Part shown: positions 1 through 8,782 of the stretch, piece after piece
Numbering within the stretch: the stretch's first letter is position 1
How the letters are laid out: every line of letters begins with the position of its first letter
Assembly (NCBI RefSeq): GCF_018130465.1
Contig: NZ_JAFCKJ010000010.1
Span: 62,001-126,000 of the forward strand
DNA from: Bradyrhizobium canariense
Lineage (GTDB): Bacteria > Pseudomonadota > Alphaproteobacteria > Rhizobiales > Xanthobacteraceae
Direction: 5' to 3'
DNA length: 64,000 nt
Program-made: the position numbers and the translations under genes
The notes under the pieces: model-generated
Databases searched by the model: none
Told to the model about the DNA's origin: nothing
The model's input: only the letters and a program-made list of their open reading frames with translations

Positions 1-579
1 TCTGGCAGGGCGACAGCGCAACGCCAATCGTGCGGCAGGCATCGACGGCGGCTTGCGCCGCGGCGGTGACTTCAGCGAGACCCGCGCCGGTATCGGCCTT
101 GCGCCCGCGATCTTATAGGCATAAATGATACCCGCGACGCCGCGACGCTTGGCGCTGTCCTCCGGCGCGGCCGAAGCGATGTCGTCGGTGCCGCGCACGG
201 TCGTGGTCTCGATGCCGTCCATCTCGACCATCTCGCCGGCGAGGTCGAAATTCATGCGGTCGCCGCCGTAATTGCCGTAGAGCCGCAGCACACCAGAGCC
301 GCCATCGGCGCCGCGGATCGCCTGAATGCAGGAATCGACGGAAGGACCCGCGAACACGTCGCCGATGGCGCAGGTATCGAGCAGGCCATCGCCGACATAG
401 CCGGTGAACAGCGGCAAATGGCCAGAGCCGCCCCCGGAGACGATGCCGACCTTGCCCCTCTTCGTCCCGCTCGCGCGGCGGATGACGCGCCCCTCCTGCA
501 CCAGTGAGGGATGGGCGGCGACGAGGCCCGCAAGCATCTCGTCGACGAAGACATCGGGTGAATTCATCAGTTTCTTCAT
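1..579 (-). pseudogene. DhaK-type dihydroxyacetone kinase subunit, 3' partial, frameshifted
   Basis: The translation from ATG 579 opens MKKLMNSPDVFVDEMLAGL and contains GGGSGHLPLFTGYVGDG, which matches the N-terminal domain of DhaK. That family phosphorylates dihydroxyacetone or related short keto-sugars. Homology runs in one frame to about position 110 and then resumes in another frame (ADTGAGLAEVTAAAQAAVDA) to the left edge. The shift lies at about 95-105, where one extra A in GGCGCAAGGCC would restore the frame. The rest of the gene, including the region of the substrate-binding histidine, is outside the window. It follows the transporter genes on the same strand after 88 bp and may be the last gene of that operon. 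True decay and a sequencing error are both possible. Confidence 0.75.
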
Positions 580-667
580 TGCACAGCTCCAGCGACTACC
601 ATTCGCACGCCGATGCCGTGCCTGCCCGCGACGTCGCTTGCGATCGTGAGCACTGATTTCGACTTGG

Positions 668-2164
668 TTATTCCGCGGCTTCACCGTGACCGAGATAGGC
701 GCCCATCAGGCGGGGATCGCGCGCGACCTCGGCGGCGGTGCCCTCGGCGACGATGCGGCCCGAGCTCAGTACGTAGCCGCGATGGGCGACCGACAGCGCC
801 ATACGCGCGTTCTGCTCCACCAGCAGGATGGCCGTCCCTTGCCGATTGACCTCGACGAGCTTGCTGAAGACCTGCTCGACCAGCAGCGGAGCAAGGCCAA
901 GCGACGGCTCGTCGAGCAGCAGCAGGCGCGGCCGGCTCATCAAGGCGCGCGCGATCGCGAGCATCTGCTGCTCGCCGCCGGAGAGCGAGAAAGCGAGCGA
1001 TGCGGACAGACGCCTAAGGTTGGGAAACAGCTCGAGCATTTCCTCGATCAGCCGGGCGAGCTCCGTATGCGGCCGGCCATAGGCGCCGATCTTGAGATTC
1101 TCAATCACGGTCAGCCCGCCGAACAGGCGGCGGCGTTCGGGCACCAGCGCGAGGCCTCTGCCGACCAAGCGCTCGGTCGGCTCCTTCGTCAATTCCTGGC
1201 CGGCGAAGCGTACCGATCCGGACGCCTGCGCTAGACGCGCGATCGCCTTCAACGTCGAGGATTTGCCGGCGCCGTTATTGCCGAGCAGCGCCACGAACTC
1301 GCCGGTGCCGACATTGAGCGACACTTTTCGCACGGCCTCGATATCGCCGTAGCGGACGGTGAGGTCAGCGACTTCGAGCAGCGGCGCGCCGGTGCCTTCG
1401 GCGGCACGGCCGATTTGCGTATGAAGCTCCGCCTCGCGGTCGGCCCGGCCGAGATAGGCCTCGATGACGGCCTCGTTGCTCTGGATCTCCGCGGGAGATC
1501 CTTCAGCGAGGACCTTGCCGAAATTGAGCACGGTGATGCGATCGGCGAGCGTCATCACCACTTCCATCTCGTGCTCGATCAGCAGGATCGTCATGCCGCG
1601 CGCATGAATCTGGCGGATCACCTCGATCAGCCGCGCGGTCTCGGCGTGGTTGAGGCCGCCATGCGGCTCGTCGAGCAGCACGAGGCGCGGCTCCAGCGCC
1701 AGCGCCTTGGCGATTTCGAGCAAACGCCGCTGACCCTGCGGCAACGAGGCCGCGCTGGTGTCGGCGACGTCAGCGAGCCCCACGAACTGGATGATCTCCT
1801 CGACCCGGCGCGCGTTCTCCTGGTCGAAGCGCCATGGATGCGCCCGCCCGTGCCGCGCGGCGAGCACGTTCTGGCGCACGGTCATCGAGGCAAACAAGCG
1901 GGTGTTCTGGAACGTGCGCGCCAGCCCCATCGCCGCGAGCTGGTGCAGCGGCTTCGACGTCACCACGGCGCCGGCAAAGCGAACCTCGCCTTCGGTCGGG
2001 ATGTAGATGCCGCTGATGATGTTGAACAGCGTGGTCTTGCCGGAGCCGTTCGGCCCGATCACGGCGTGGATCGTCCCCTGCGCGACCGAGAGCGAGGCGC
2101 CCTCGAGCGCGGTCAGGCCACCGAAGCGTTTGGTAACGCCGGTGAGTTCAAGCAGCGCGTTCAT
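668..2164 (-). CDS. Fused branched-chain amino acid-type ABC ATPase (LivG-LivF)
   Basis: This 498-residue protein carries two complete ABC ATPase domains in one chain, corresponding to LivG and LivF, which are normally separate proteins of about 240-250 residues. Domain 1 has Walker A GPNGSGKTT near residue 37, a degenerate signature LPQGQ and Walker B LVLLDEP. Domain 2 starts near residue 260 with GNNGAGKSS, signature LSGGEQQ and LLLLDEP. It would power the LivH-LivM permease encoded just upstream and overlaps the livM end by 17 bp. The transported compound cannot be read from the sequence. The HAAT family also carries non-amino-acid substrates, and the neighbouring aldolase and kinase suggest a catabolic substrate. 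Confidence 0.92.
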   Translation of the reverse strand: MNALLELTGVTKRFGGLTALEGASLSVAQGTIHAVIGPNGSGKTTLFNIISGIYIPTEGEVRFAGAVVTSKPLHQLAAMGLARTFQNTRLFASMTVRQNVLAARHGRAHPWRFDQENARRVEEIIQFVGLADVADTSAASLPQGQRRLLEIAKALALEPRLVLLDEPHGGLNHAETARLIEVIRQIHARGMTILLIEHEMEVVMTLADRITVLNFGKVLAEGSPAEIQSNEAVIEAYLGRADREAELHTQIGRAAEGTGAPLLEVADLTVRYGDIEAVRKVSLNVGTGEFVALLGNNGAGKSSTLKAIARLAQASGSVRFAGQELTKEPTERLVGRGLALVPERRRLFGGLTVIENLKIGAYGRPHTELARLIEEMLELFPNLRRLSASLAFSLSGGEQQMLAIARALMSRPRLLLLDEPSLGLAPLLVEQVFSKLVEVNRQGTAILLVEQNARMALSVAHRGYVLSSGRIVAEGTAAEVARDPRLMGAYLGHGEAAE

Positions 2165-3146
2165 GATGCGTCACATCCGATCGTGCAAAGGATTTTCCAG
2201 GTCGGCGCAGGCTGCGAAGGACGGAGAGGACCATCCCCGAGAGGCCCGCGGGAAAGAAGGTGATGACGAGGATCACCATCACGCCGAACACGGCGAAGTA
2301 ATATTCCTGCATGAAGCGCAGCAGCTCCGGCACGAAGGTGTAGAGGATCGCGCCCAACACCGCGCCAAGGGGGCTGCCGAGGCCACCGACCACGGCCATG
2401 GCGAGATAGGAGAAGGTCGACTGCCAGGAGAAGACGTCGGGGCTGATATAGCCGCGCAGCAGCACGTAGCAGATGCCGGCGAGCCCGCCATAGGCCGCCG
2501 AGATCACGAACAGCATGATCTTCAGCCGCGAGACGTCGACGCCGATAGCTTGCGCCGCGAGCGAATCGTCGCGCAGCGCGCGGATGCGCAAGCCGAGCGG
2601 ACCGTTGGCGATCCAGGCCTGCAGCAGATAGGCGCTGGCGACGACCGCGAGCAGCACCCAAAGCATCTTGTCGTTCTCGCCGGCAAGCCCGATGCCGGGG
2701 ATTGCAGTGATGCCGTTGGCGCCGTTGGTGAGACCTTCCCAGTTCACCAATAGCCGCTCGACGATCAGCGCGAAGGCCAGTGTGCAAAGCGCGAGATAGT
2801 GGCCCTTGAGGCGCAGGGTCGGCCAGCCGAGCGCCATTCCGACCGCGGCCGAGAGCGCGATTGCGCCGACCGCAGCCACCGGCACCGGCATGCCGGCAGC
2901 CTGAAGCAGCGTGAAGGCGTAGGCCCCGATGCCGAAAAACGCGCATTGCGCCAGCGACATCTGGCCGCCGAAGCCGAGAATGAAATTGAGCCCGAGTACA
3001 AGCAGGATGTTGATCAGGGTGACGTCGGCGACCTGGAGATAATAGACCGACAGGAACCGCGGCAGCAGAAGACCGCAGAGGATGGCGACCGCGATCACCA
3101 GGATGACGAGCGTGCGCATCGTCAATGAATTCGCCTCGGTGGACAT
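2148..3146 (-). CDS. livM: ABC transporter permease, LivM type
   Basis: This 332-residue integral membrane protein starts MSTEANSLTMRTLVILVIAV and has the LivM core NFILGFGGQMSLAQCAFFGIGAYAF. It also has the cytoplasmic-loop motif RALRDDSLAAQAIGVD, which contacts the ATPase in this family. Many hydrophobic helices are visible. The open frame continues far upstream of this start, but that extension is antisense-like low-complexity sequence running through livH. ATG 3146 is preferred because it couples to the livH stop as TGATG, a one-base overlap. It forms the permease heterodimer with LivH in the inner membrane. Confidence 0.92.
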   Translation of the reverse strand: MSTEANSLTMRTLVILVIAVAILCGLLLPRFLSVYYLQVADVTLINILLVLGLNFILGFGGQMSLAQCAFFGIGAYAFTLLQAAGMPVPVAAVGAIALSAAVGMALGWPTLRLKGHYLALCTLAFALIVERLLVNWEGLTNGANGITAIPGIGLAGENDKMLWVLLAVVASAYLLQAWIANGPLGLRIRALRDDSLAAQAIGVDVSRLKIMLFVISAAYGGLAGICYVLLRGYISPDVFSWQSTFSYLAMAVVGGLGSPLGAVLGAILYTFVPELLRFMQEYYFAVFGVMVILVITFFPAGLSGMVLSVLRSLRRPGKSFARSDVTHHERAA

Positions 3147-4027
3147 CAGGGACGCTCCAGTTCGAGTTCGCCAAAGATGCCCTGCGGGCGGAACATCAAA
3201 ACCGCGATCAGCACGCCGAACGCGATGACGTCGATATATTCCGACGAGATGTAGAAGGACCCAGCCGACTCGATCACGCCGAAGGCGAGCCCGCCGACGA
3301 GCGCGCCGGGGATCGAGCCGAAACCGCCGAGAATGGTCGCGGCGAAGGCGCGCAGCGACAGGTTGACGCCCATGTCCGACGAGACATAGGAGAGCGGCGC
3401 GATCAGCCAGCCTGCGAGGGCGGCGAGCATCGTCGCATAGGCGAAGATGAATGCGATGATGCGCGCGGTGGGAATGCCCATCAGCCGCGCGGCTTCGGCG
3501 TCCTGCGCGGTGGCGCGCATGGCGCGGCCGAGTGCGGTGTACTGGAACAGCACGTGCTGGATCGCCATCATCGCCGCGAGCGCGGCCAGGATGACGAGGT
3601 ACTGCGCATAGATCGTCGAGCCGAACAAATGCACCGAGGTCGTGCCCAGGGGACCGGCGAAATTGAGCGGCTGCGGTCCCCAGATGATCACGGCGATGTT
3701 TTGCAACGCCATGGACAGACCAAGCGTCGCCACGATCGCCGACAATTGCGGCGCGTTGCGCAAGGGGTGATAGATCCCCCAGGCGAGCCCGGCGCCGAAC
3801 AGGCCGAGGATCACCAGCATGGTGATGAGGTTCAACCATAGCGGCATGCCGAGCCGATTGGCGAGCCAGCCGACCGAGACGAAGGCACCTAACATTACGA
3901 GGTCGCCTTGCGCGAAATTGACCAGGGAGACCGCGTTCCAGATCAGCGTGTAGCCGAGCGCCACCAGCGCATAGGCCGCGCCGACCGCCAATCCCACCAG
4001 TACGATTTGAATGAACGTCTGCAGCAT
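3146..4027 (-). CDS. livH: ABC transporter permease, LivH type
   Basis: This 293-residue membrane protein has the LivH signature ALGYTLIWNAVSLVNFAQGD near the N-terminus and the loop ALGRAMRATAQDAEAARLMGI that docks to the ATPase. Its length is normal for LivH. The gene is translationally coupled to livM by TGATG and lies 54 bp downstream of the binding-protein gene. That spacer holds a small GCCGG/CCGGC inverted repeat with no T-tract. With LivM it forms the transmembrane channel of the HAAT-type importer. Confidence 0.92.
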   Translation of the reverse strand: MLQTFIQIVLVGLAVGAAYALVALGYTLIWNAVSLVNFAQGDLVMLGAFVSVGWLANRLGMPLWLNLITMLVILGLFGAGLAWGIYHPLRNAPQLSAIVATLGLSMALQNIAVIIWGPQPLNFAGPLGTTSVHLFGSTIYAQYLVILAALAAMMAIQHVLFQYTALGRAMRATAQDAEAARLMGIPTARIIAFIFAYATMLAALAGWLIAPLSYVSSDMGVNLSLRAFAATILGGFGSIPGALVGGLAFGVIESAGSFYISSEYIDVIAFGVLIAVLMFRPQGIFGELELERP

Positions 4028-4081
4028 CGCTTGCCCCCATCGCTGGCGTCGGCAGCCGGCACTATCCGGCAGCCACGCGCG

Positions 4082-5239
4082 TCAGCTCGTGATGACCTTG
4101 ACGATCTCCGGCTTGCCGCCGGCGACCCTGGTGATGATGCCGGAATGGGTCATGTCGCCATTGTCGGTCCAGCCGTAGCGGGTAACGATGCCCTGGAAGT
4201 CGCGCACTCCGGTGAGCGCCTGCTGGATCGCTTCGCCTGAGATGGTCTCGGCTCGCTCCATCGCTGCGATGATCAGCTTGGCAGCGTCGTGATAGACGGT
4301 GGCATAGAGCTCCGGCTCGTCGCCGGGATAGGCGGCGGCATAGAGCTTCTTCCAGGCCTGCACGCGCTCGTCGGGATTGTCCTTGACGAACTCGCCGATC
4401 GCCATGCAGCCGTCGGCGCCTTCGCCGGCGAGGCCGAGGAAGATCGGCTGCGAGAACGCGGTATTGCCGGCAATGCCGAATTTCGCGCCGAGCGTCTTGC
4501 TCTGCTTGGCAATCAGCCCGGCCGGCTGATCATCAGTCCAGACGATGACGCCGTCGACGCTCGCTTGCTGGAAGGCGAGTATCTGCGACGTAAAATCCTT
4601 GGTCGCATCGGTATGGGCCTGCACCAGCACCGGCTCGACATTGCGCTTGGCTAGGGACGCCTTGACCACGGCAATGCCGGACTGGCCGAACGCAGTGTTG
4701 ACGTAGCCGAGCCCTATCTTCTTCCACTGCAGATCTTCGGTGACGTATTTAACCAGGAGGTCGGCGCCGATCGCGTCGTTGAGGCGCACCCGAAACACCC
4801 AGGGGCTGCCCTGCTGGGTGACGACCGGACCGGTCGCGCCGGTCAAGGCCGGGATCTTGTATTTCCCGAGCAGCGGCACGTTCGGCAAAATGCCTGGCGT
4901 GTAATGCGGCCCGACCAGCGCCACCACCTCATCCTGCGTCGCGAGCTTGGTGACGGCGTTGGCCGCCGCAGTCGGGTTCGGGCCGAGGTCGTCGGCGATC
5001 CGCACCTCGATCATGCGGCCCTTGATGCCACCCTTGTCGTTGGCCTGCTTCACCGCGATGGCAACACCGTTCTTCATCCATTGGCCGTTCTGGGCAAACT
5101 GGCCCGTCATCGGCCCGGAGATGCCGATCCGGATCGGATCGGCTGCGTAGGCGCGGCCGATGATGGCCGGCGTGACGAGCGGCGCGAGCGCGATTGCCTT
5201 GATCAGACTGCGTCGAGAGACGTGCAAAGGAGACACCAT
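4082..5239 (-). CDS. Periplasmic substrate-binding protein, LivK/HAAT family
   Basis: This 385-residue type I periplasmic binding protein has a Tat-like signal (SRRSLIKAIALAPLVTPAII) and probable cleavage after AYA, residues 27-29. The mature part begins DPIRIGISGPMTGQFAQNG, typical of LivJ/LivK proteins. ATG 5239 follows the ribosome site AGGAGACACC (written on the coding strand as AAAGGAGACACC). A longer open frame upstream overlaps the MFS gene and is rejected. The use of Tat export, rather than Sec, is inferred from the twin arginines. It delivers the substrate to LivHM and lies 71 bp after the MFS gene, probably in the same transcript. Confidence 0.9.
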   Translation of the reverse strand: MVSPLHVSRRSLIKAIALAPLVTPAIIGRAYAADPIRIGISGPMTGQFAQNGQWMKNGVAIAVKQANDKGGIKGRMIEVRIADDLGPNPTAAANAVTKLATQDEVVALVGPHYTPGILPNVPLLGKYKIPALTGATGPVVTQQGSPWVFRVRLNDAIGADLLVKYVTEDLQWKKIGLGYVNTAFGQSGIAVVKASLAKRNVEPVLVQAHTDATKDFTSQILAFQQASVDGVIVWTDDQPAGLIAKQSKTLGAKFGIAGNTAFSQPIFLGLAGEGADGCMAIGEFVKDNPDERVQAWKKLYAAAYPGDEPELYATVYHDAAKLIIAAMERAETISGEAIQQALTGVRDFQGIVTRYGWTDNGDMTHSGIITRVAGGKPEIVKVITS

Positions 5240-5310
5240 GGAATTCCTCCGATATTTTCGCTGGCCCCCGCCTCGATCGGACGGGTATTTTCGAAAGGTG
5301 GACGCGCGGC

Positions 5311-6651
5311 TCAGCCGCCCGCACGAAGCGGGCGGAGACCGAAGGTGCAGGCGGCCGAGAACAACGCCATCGCGGCCATGTAAACGGCGACCCAGAAGGG
5401 CGAGCCGTATGCGGCAAGCAGCGCCGTCGCGATCAGCGGCGACAGACCGCCGCCCAAGATCGGCCCGAGCTGCTGCACCAGCGACAGGCCGCTGTAGCGG
5501 ATGCGCGCCGGAAAAAGCTCCGAGAAATAGGCGCCCTGCGCGCCATAGACCGAACCATGGCCGAGCGCGAGACCGAGCGCGATCGCCAGCCAGATCATGC
5601 CGGTGTGCCCGGTGTTCAGCATCTGGAAGAACACGAGCGCGAGTGCGACCTGGAACAGCATGCCGCCGACATAGACGGCGCGCCGTCCGATCCGGTCCGA
5701 CAGCGCGCCGAAGAAGGGCAACGTCAGGCATTCCAGCGCGCAGCCGACGAGAACGCCGTTGAGGATGGTCAGGCTGGGCAGGCCGAGCTTGGTCTTGCAA
5801 TAGGTGATCGCGAACACGGCGTAGATGTTGAACAGCCCGCTCTCGGCGATTTTGGCGCCGATGCCGAACAGGATGTTGCCCGTATGATCGCGCACAGCCT
5901 CGACTACCGGCACGCTGGCCGCACCCTCCTCGTTCAGCACACGTTGAAACGCGGGCGTCTCAGAGATGCGGAAGCGGATGAAGATGCCGATGCCGACGAG
6001 AACGATCGAGAACAGGAACGGAATCCGCCAGCCCCAGGCCAGGAAATCGCCCTCGCTCATCGAGGTCGACAGCAGTCCGAGCAGCGCGATCGGAAGCAGG
6101 AAGCCGGCGGGCACGCCGACATGGACGAGCGAGGAGAAGAAGCCGCGGCGGTCTGTCGGCGCGTGCTCGACCGTCATCGTCATGCCGCCACCGTACTCGC
6201 CGCCGATGCCGATGCCCTGAAGCAGACGCAGTCCGATCAGGCAGATCGGCGCGAGCACGCCGACCTGCTCATAGGTCGGCATGAATCCGATCAGGAACGT
6301 GCCCAAACCCATGATCAAAATGGTGAGGAGCAGCGCGGTCTTGCGGCCGACGCGATCGCCGAAATGGCCGAACAGCACGCCGCCGAGCGGCCGTGCGCAA
6401 TAACCGACGAAGAAAGTGGCAAACGCAAGCAGCGAGCCGACCAGCGGATCGGTGCTCGGGAAAAAGATCTTGTTGAACACGAGCGCGGTCGCGGTCGCGT
6501 AGAGCGTGAAGTCGTAATACTCGATCATGTTGCCGATGGCGCTCGCCACCGCAACCTTGCGGATGTCGCTCGACTCTCGCGCCGTGATCGCGGCGGAGGA
6601 TTGCTGATCCGCAACCCTGCCGGACCCAATCGACCCAACCATTTCGCTCAT
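5311..6651 (-). CDS. MFS transporter, metabolite:H+ symporter family
   Basis: This 446-residue, roughly 12-helix transporter has MHS-family features: an N-terminal MIEYYDFTLYATATALVFNKIFFP segment split by the acidic pair, and the loop motif GHFGDRVGRKTALL between helices 2 and 3. Relatives import organic acids, shikimate, alpha-ketoglutarate or betaines. ATG 6651 is chosen because GGAAGGTAACGTC precedes it; the open frame itself extends 30 codons further up. It is the first gene of the leftward series and is read from a promoter that carries a palindromic operator. Having both an MFS and an ABC importer in one operon suggests related substrates, but neither can be named. Confidence 0.9.
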   Translation of the reverse strand: MSEMVGSIGSGRVADQQSSAAITARESSDIRKVAVASAIGNMIEYYDFTLYATATALVFNKIFFPSTDPLVGSLLAFATFFVGYCARPLGGVLFGHFGDRVGRKTALLLTILIMGLGTFLIGFMPTYEQVGVLAPICLIGLRLLQGIGIGGEYGGGMTMTVEHAPTDRRGFFSSLVHVGVPAGFLLPIALLGLLSTSMSEGDFLAWGWRIPFLFSIVLVGIGIFIRFRISETPAFQRVLNEEGAASVPVVEAVRDHTGNILFGIGAKIAESGLFNIYAVFAITYCKTKLGLPSLTILNGVLVGCALECLTLPFFGALSDRIGRRAVYVGGMLFQVALALVFFQMLNTGHTGMIWLAIALGLALGHGSVYGAQGAYFSELFPARIRYSGLSLVQQLGPILGGGLSPLIATALLAAYGSPFWVAVYMAAMALFSAACTFGLRPLRAGG

Positions 6652-6699
6652 GACGTTACCTTCCCGGGCTCGGCAGGGAAACGCCCCTGCTCGGACTTT

Positions 6700-6746
6700 T
6701 GTCCGTATTGCGGACATCATGAGCAATGACTCATCCCACATGTCAA
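6700..6746 (-). promoter_or_regulatory. Leftward promoter with palindromic operator
   Basis: On the minus strand a perfect TTGACA -35 box (complement of 6741-6746) faces the MFS gene. A weak -10 is likely near 6718-6723. Immediately downstream is the perfect inverted repeat TGTCCGtattgCGGACA (6700-6716). Its position next to the -10 suggests repression. A close copy sits on the divergent promoter, and the nearby IclR regulator is the obvious candidate ligand. Confidence 0.6.
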
Positions 6747-6819
6747 GAGGATTTTTCGGCCGAGGTTGCCATCTCGTTTAATTCTAAGAGCTAAAATTCC
6801 ACCGCATAGCTGCCCATGC

Positions 6820-6869
6820 TTGACGCCTTGCGATCATTTGTCGTATTCATTTGTCCGCATTGTGAACAA
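6820..6869 (+). promoter_or_regulatory. Rightward promoter with matching operator
   Basis: TTGACG (6820-6825) and TATTCA (6844-6849), 18 bp apart, form a plausible sigma70-type promoter for the aldolase gene. Directly after the -10 lies TGTCCGCATTGTGAACA (6852-6868), which matches the leftward operator at 14 of 17 positions and is an imperfect palindrome. The twin sites imply one regulator controls both divergent units. Confidence 0.6.
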
Positions 6870-6885
6870 TAAAATGGAGGAAATC

Positions 6886-7800
6886 GTGCCAGCAAAGATC
6901 ACCGGAATCATTCCGCCGCTCACCACACCGTTCGACCCGAACGGCGACATCGACGAAAAGGCATTTCGCCACCAGGTGAAGTTCCTGCTCGAGCAGGGCG
7001 TGCACGGCGTCTGCGTCGGCGGCAGCACCGGCGAGGGCCACACGCTCACCGCCGACGAATTCCGCCAACTGATCGAGGCCTGCGCGGAGGAGCTGAACGG
7101 CAAGGTGCCGCTCGTGGCCGGCATCATCGCCAACTCGACGCGTGAAGCCATTGCGCGTGCCCGCGCCATCGAGCACGTCAACGTCGCCGCACTCCAGATC
7201 ACGCCGGTGCATTATCTGTTCAAGCCGGACGAGGATGCCACCGTCGGCCACTTCAAGACACTGTCGGAAGGGGTCAAGCAACCGGTCATCATCTATAACG
7301 TCGTGCCCTGGAACTATCTGAGCCCCGCACTGCTCCTGCGCATCATGAACGAGCTGCCGGGCGTGATCGGCGTCAAGCAGAGCGCCGGCGACCTCAAGCT
7401 GATGGCCGATTTGCTGCTCGACGTGCCCGCCGGCAAGGTGGTGCTGACCGCGGTCGACGCACTGCTCTATCCGTCCTTCGCGCTCGGCGCGCATGGCACG
7501 ATCGCGGCCAATCCGGCCGCCGTGCCCGGTGCCTGCGTCGCACTGTGGAACGCGGTTCAGCGTGGCGACCACACCACCGCGCTCGAGATCCACAAGCGCC
7601 TGCTGCGGTTCTGGAACACGATCGTCGGCGACAATCTGCCGGCCTGCGTGAAGCACGCCCTCACCCTCCAGGGTTCACCGGGCGGCCTGCCGCGGCAGCC
7701 GATGCCGGCGCCGACCAGCCGGCAGAAGGAGGCGATCGCAGCAGCCCTCAAGCCGCTGATGGAGCTCGACGGCGGCGTGAGGCTCGCCGCAGCCGAGTGA
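6886..7800 (+). CDS. DapA-family aldolase (dihydrodipicolinate synthase-like)
   Basis: This 304-residue class I aldolase of the DHDPS/N-acetylneuraminate lyase family has the pyruvate-binding loop GGSTGEGH (45-52), the catalytic tyrosine in IIYN (Tyr137) and the Schiff-base lysine in GVIGVKQSAG (Lys164). GTG 6886 is preferred because GGAGG at 6876-6880 sits five bases upstream. An in-frame ATG at 6874 overlaps that ribosome site and would add four residues. The context of transporters, a kinase-like gene and an IclR regulator points to a catabolic aldolase or dehydratase rather than lysine synthesis. Its actual substrate is unknown. Confidence 0.9.
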   Translation: MPAKITGIIPPLTTPFDPNGDIDEKAFRHQVKFLLEQGVHGVCVGGSTGEGHTLTADEFRQLIEACAEELNGKVPLVAGIIANSTREAIARARAIEHVNVAALQITPVHYLFKPDEDATVGHFKTLSEGVKQPVIIYNVVPWNYLSPALLLRIMNELPGVIGVKQSAGDLKLMADLLLDVPAGKVVLTAVDALLYPSFALGAHGTIAANPAAVPGACVALWNAVQRGDHTTALEIHKRLLRFWNTIVGDNLPACVKHALTLQGSPGGLPRQPMPAPTSRQKEAIAAALKPLMELDGGVRLAAAE

Positions 7801-7811
7801 GCATTCGACAA

Positions 7812-7840
7812 CGGGCGCGGCCGCATTGCCGCCGCGCCCG
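7812..7840 (+). terminator. GC-rich hairpin after the aldolase gene
   Basis: CGGGCGCGGC (7812-7821) pairs perfectly with GCCGCGCCCG (7831-7840) around a 9-base loop. It begins 11 bp after the stop codon. No T-tract follows, so it may only stabilise the transcript end or reduce read-through into the IclR gene. Confidence 0.55.
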
Positions 7841-7909
7841 ATTCCGTCTAAGCCGGGGCTGGATCGCGGCATGCGCTTCGCAAGGCCGCGCCGCCCGGAA
7901 GGTCCCGAC

Positions 7910-8782
7910 ATGACGAGCGCCGACGGCAGTCGACAAAGCGTGAAGTCGCTCTTCAAGATGCTCGAGGTGCTCGAGGCCTTCTCCTCGAGCGACCCCGAGC
8001 TCAGCGTCGTCGAGATCGCGCGGCGCACCAGCCTGCCCCGCACCACCGTCCATCGCATCGTCGACAGCCTGCGCAGCGTCGGCTTCCTTGAGCAGGATGC
8101 CAGCCGCGACCGTTACCGGCTCGGGCTGAAACTGTTCGAGCTCGGCGGCAACGCGCTGACGAACCTGCCGCTCTATCGCGAGGCGCCCCCCTTCGTCGAC
8201 ACGCTCGCCAAGCTCACCGGCGAGGACGTGCATCTGTGCATCTTCGACGGCGCGCAGATGGTCTTCGTCAACCGCCGCAACCAGGTGGCGCGGCCGCACA
8301 ACACCGTAATCACGATGGAGGCTTCGCCCTGCCACTCGACCGGCGTCGGCAAGGCGGCGCTCGCCTTCCAGAGCGAGGCGGTGATCGAGCGCGTCATCCG
8401 CGCCGGCCTTGCCCACTTCACGCCCAACACCATTGTAGAGCCGAAACGGCTGAGGGCCGAGCTCGCCGCGATCAGAGCGCGCGGCTATTCGATCGACGAT
8501 TGCGAGCATGAGCCGGAGCTGCGCTGCGTCGGCGCGCCGATCCGCAACAGTGCCGGCAGAGTCTTCGCTGCAATCAGCGCCAGCGGGCCAAGCCGGCGCG
8601 TCACGCCCGAACGCGTGCCCGAGCTGGCGCGGGCCGTGATGACGCATGCAGAGCTTCTCTCGATACGTCTTGGCTACGAGCCAAGTTCGCAAAAGCCGGA
8701 GGCAGGTTTTTCAGGCAAACACGCCGGCTCAGATGATGAGGCGAGGCACCCGAGCTCAGCAACAAAGACGCCTACCGAATAG
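7910..8782 (+). CDS. IclR-family transcriptional regulator
   Basis: This 290-residue regulator has an N-terminal winged helix (SLFKMLEVLEAFSSSDPELSVVEIARRTSLPRTTVHRIVDSL read as segments, about residues 12-60) and the IclR effector domain, including PCHSTGVGKAALAF and GYSIDDCEHEPELRCVGAPI. ATG 7910 follows GGAAGGTCCCGAC; 28 upstream in-frame codons lack support. IclR proteins usually bind a pathway substrate and control adjacent genes. The paired palindromes at 6700-6716 and 6852-6868 are the likely operators. The C-terminal tail of about 25 polar residues is longer than usual for the family. Confidence 0.9.
   Translation: MTSADGSRQSVKSLFKMLEVLEAFSSSDPELSVVEIARRTSLPRTTVHRIVDSLRSVGFLEQDASRDRYRLGLKLFELGGNALTNLPLYREAPPFVDTLAKLTGEDVHLCIFDGAQMVFVNRRNQVARPHNTVITMEASPCHSTGVGKAALAFQSEAVIERVIRAGLAHFTPNTIVEPKRLRAELAAIRARGYSIDDCEHEPELRCVGAPIRNSAGRVFAAISASGPSRRVTPERVPELARAVMTHAELLSIRLGYEPSSQKPEAGFSGKHAGSDDEARHPSSATKTPTE

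Noticed and set aside
2148-4040. 630-codon reverse frame taken as one protein
   Set aside because: Only the part from ATG 3146 is LivM. The upstream part overlaps livH in another frame and is Arg/His/Ala-rich shadow sequence.
5557-6729. 390-codon forward frame opposite the MFS gene
   Set aside because: Composition is low-complexity Glu/Arg/Gln and the reverse frame is a clear transporter.
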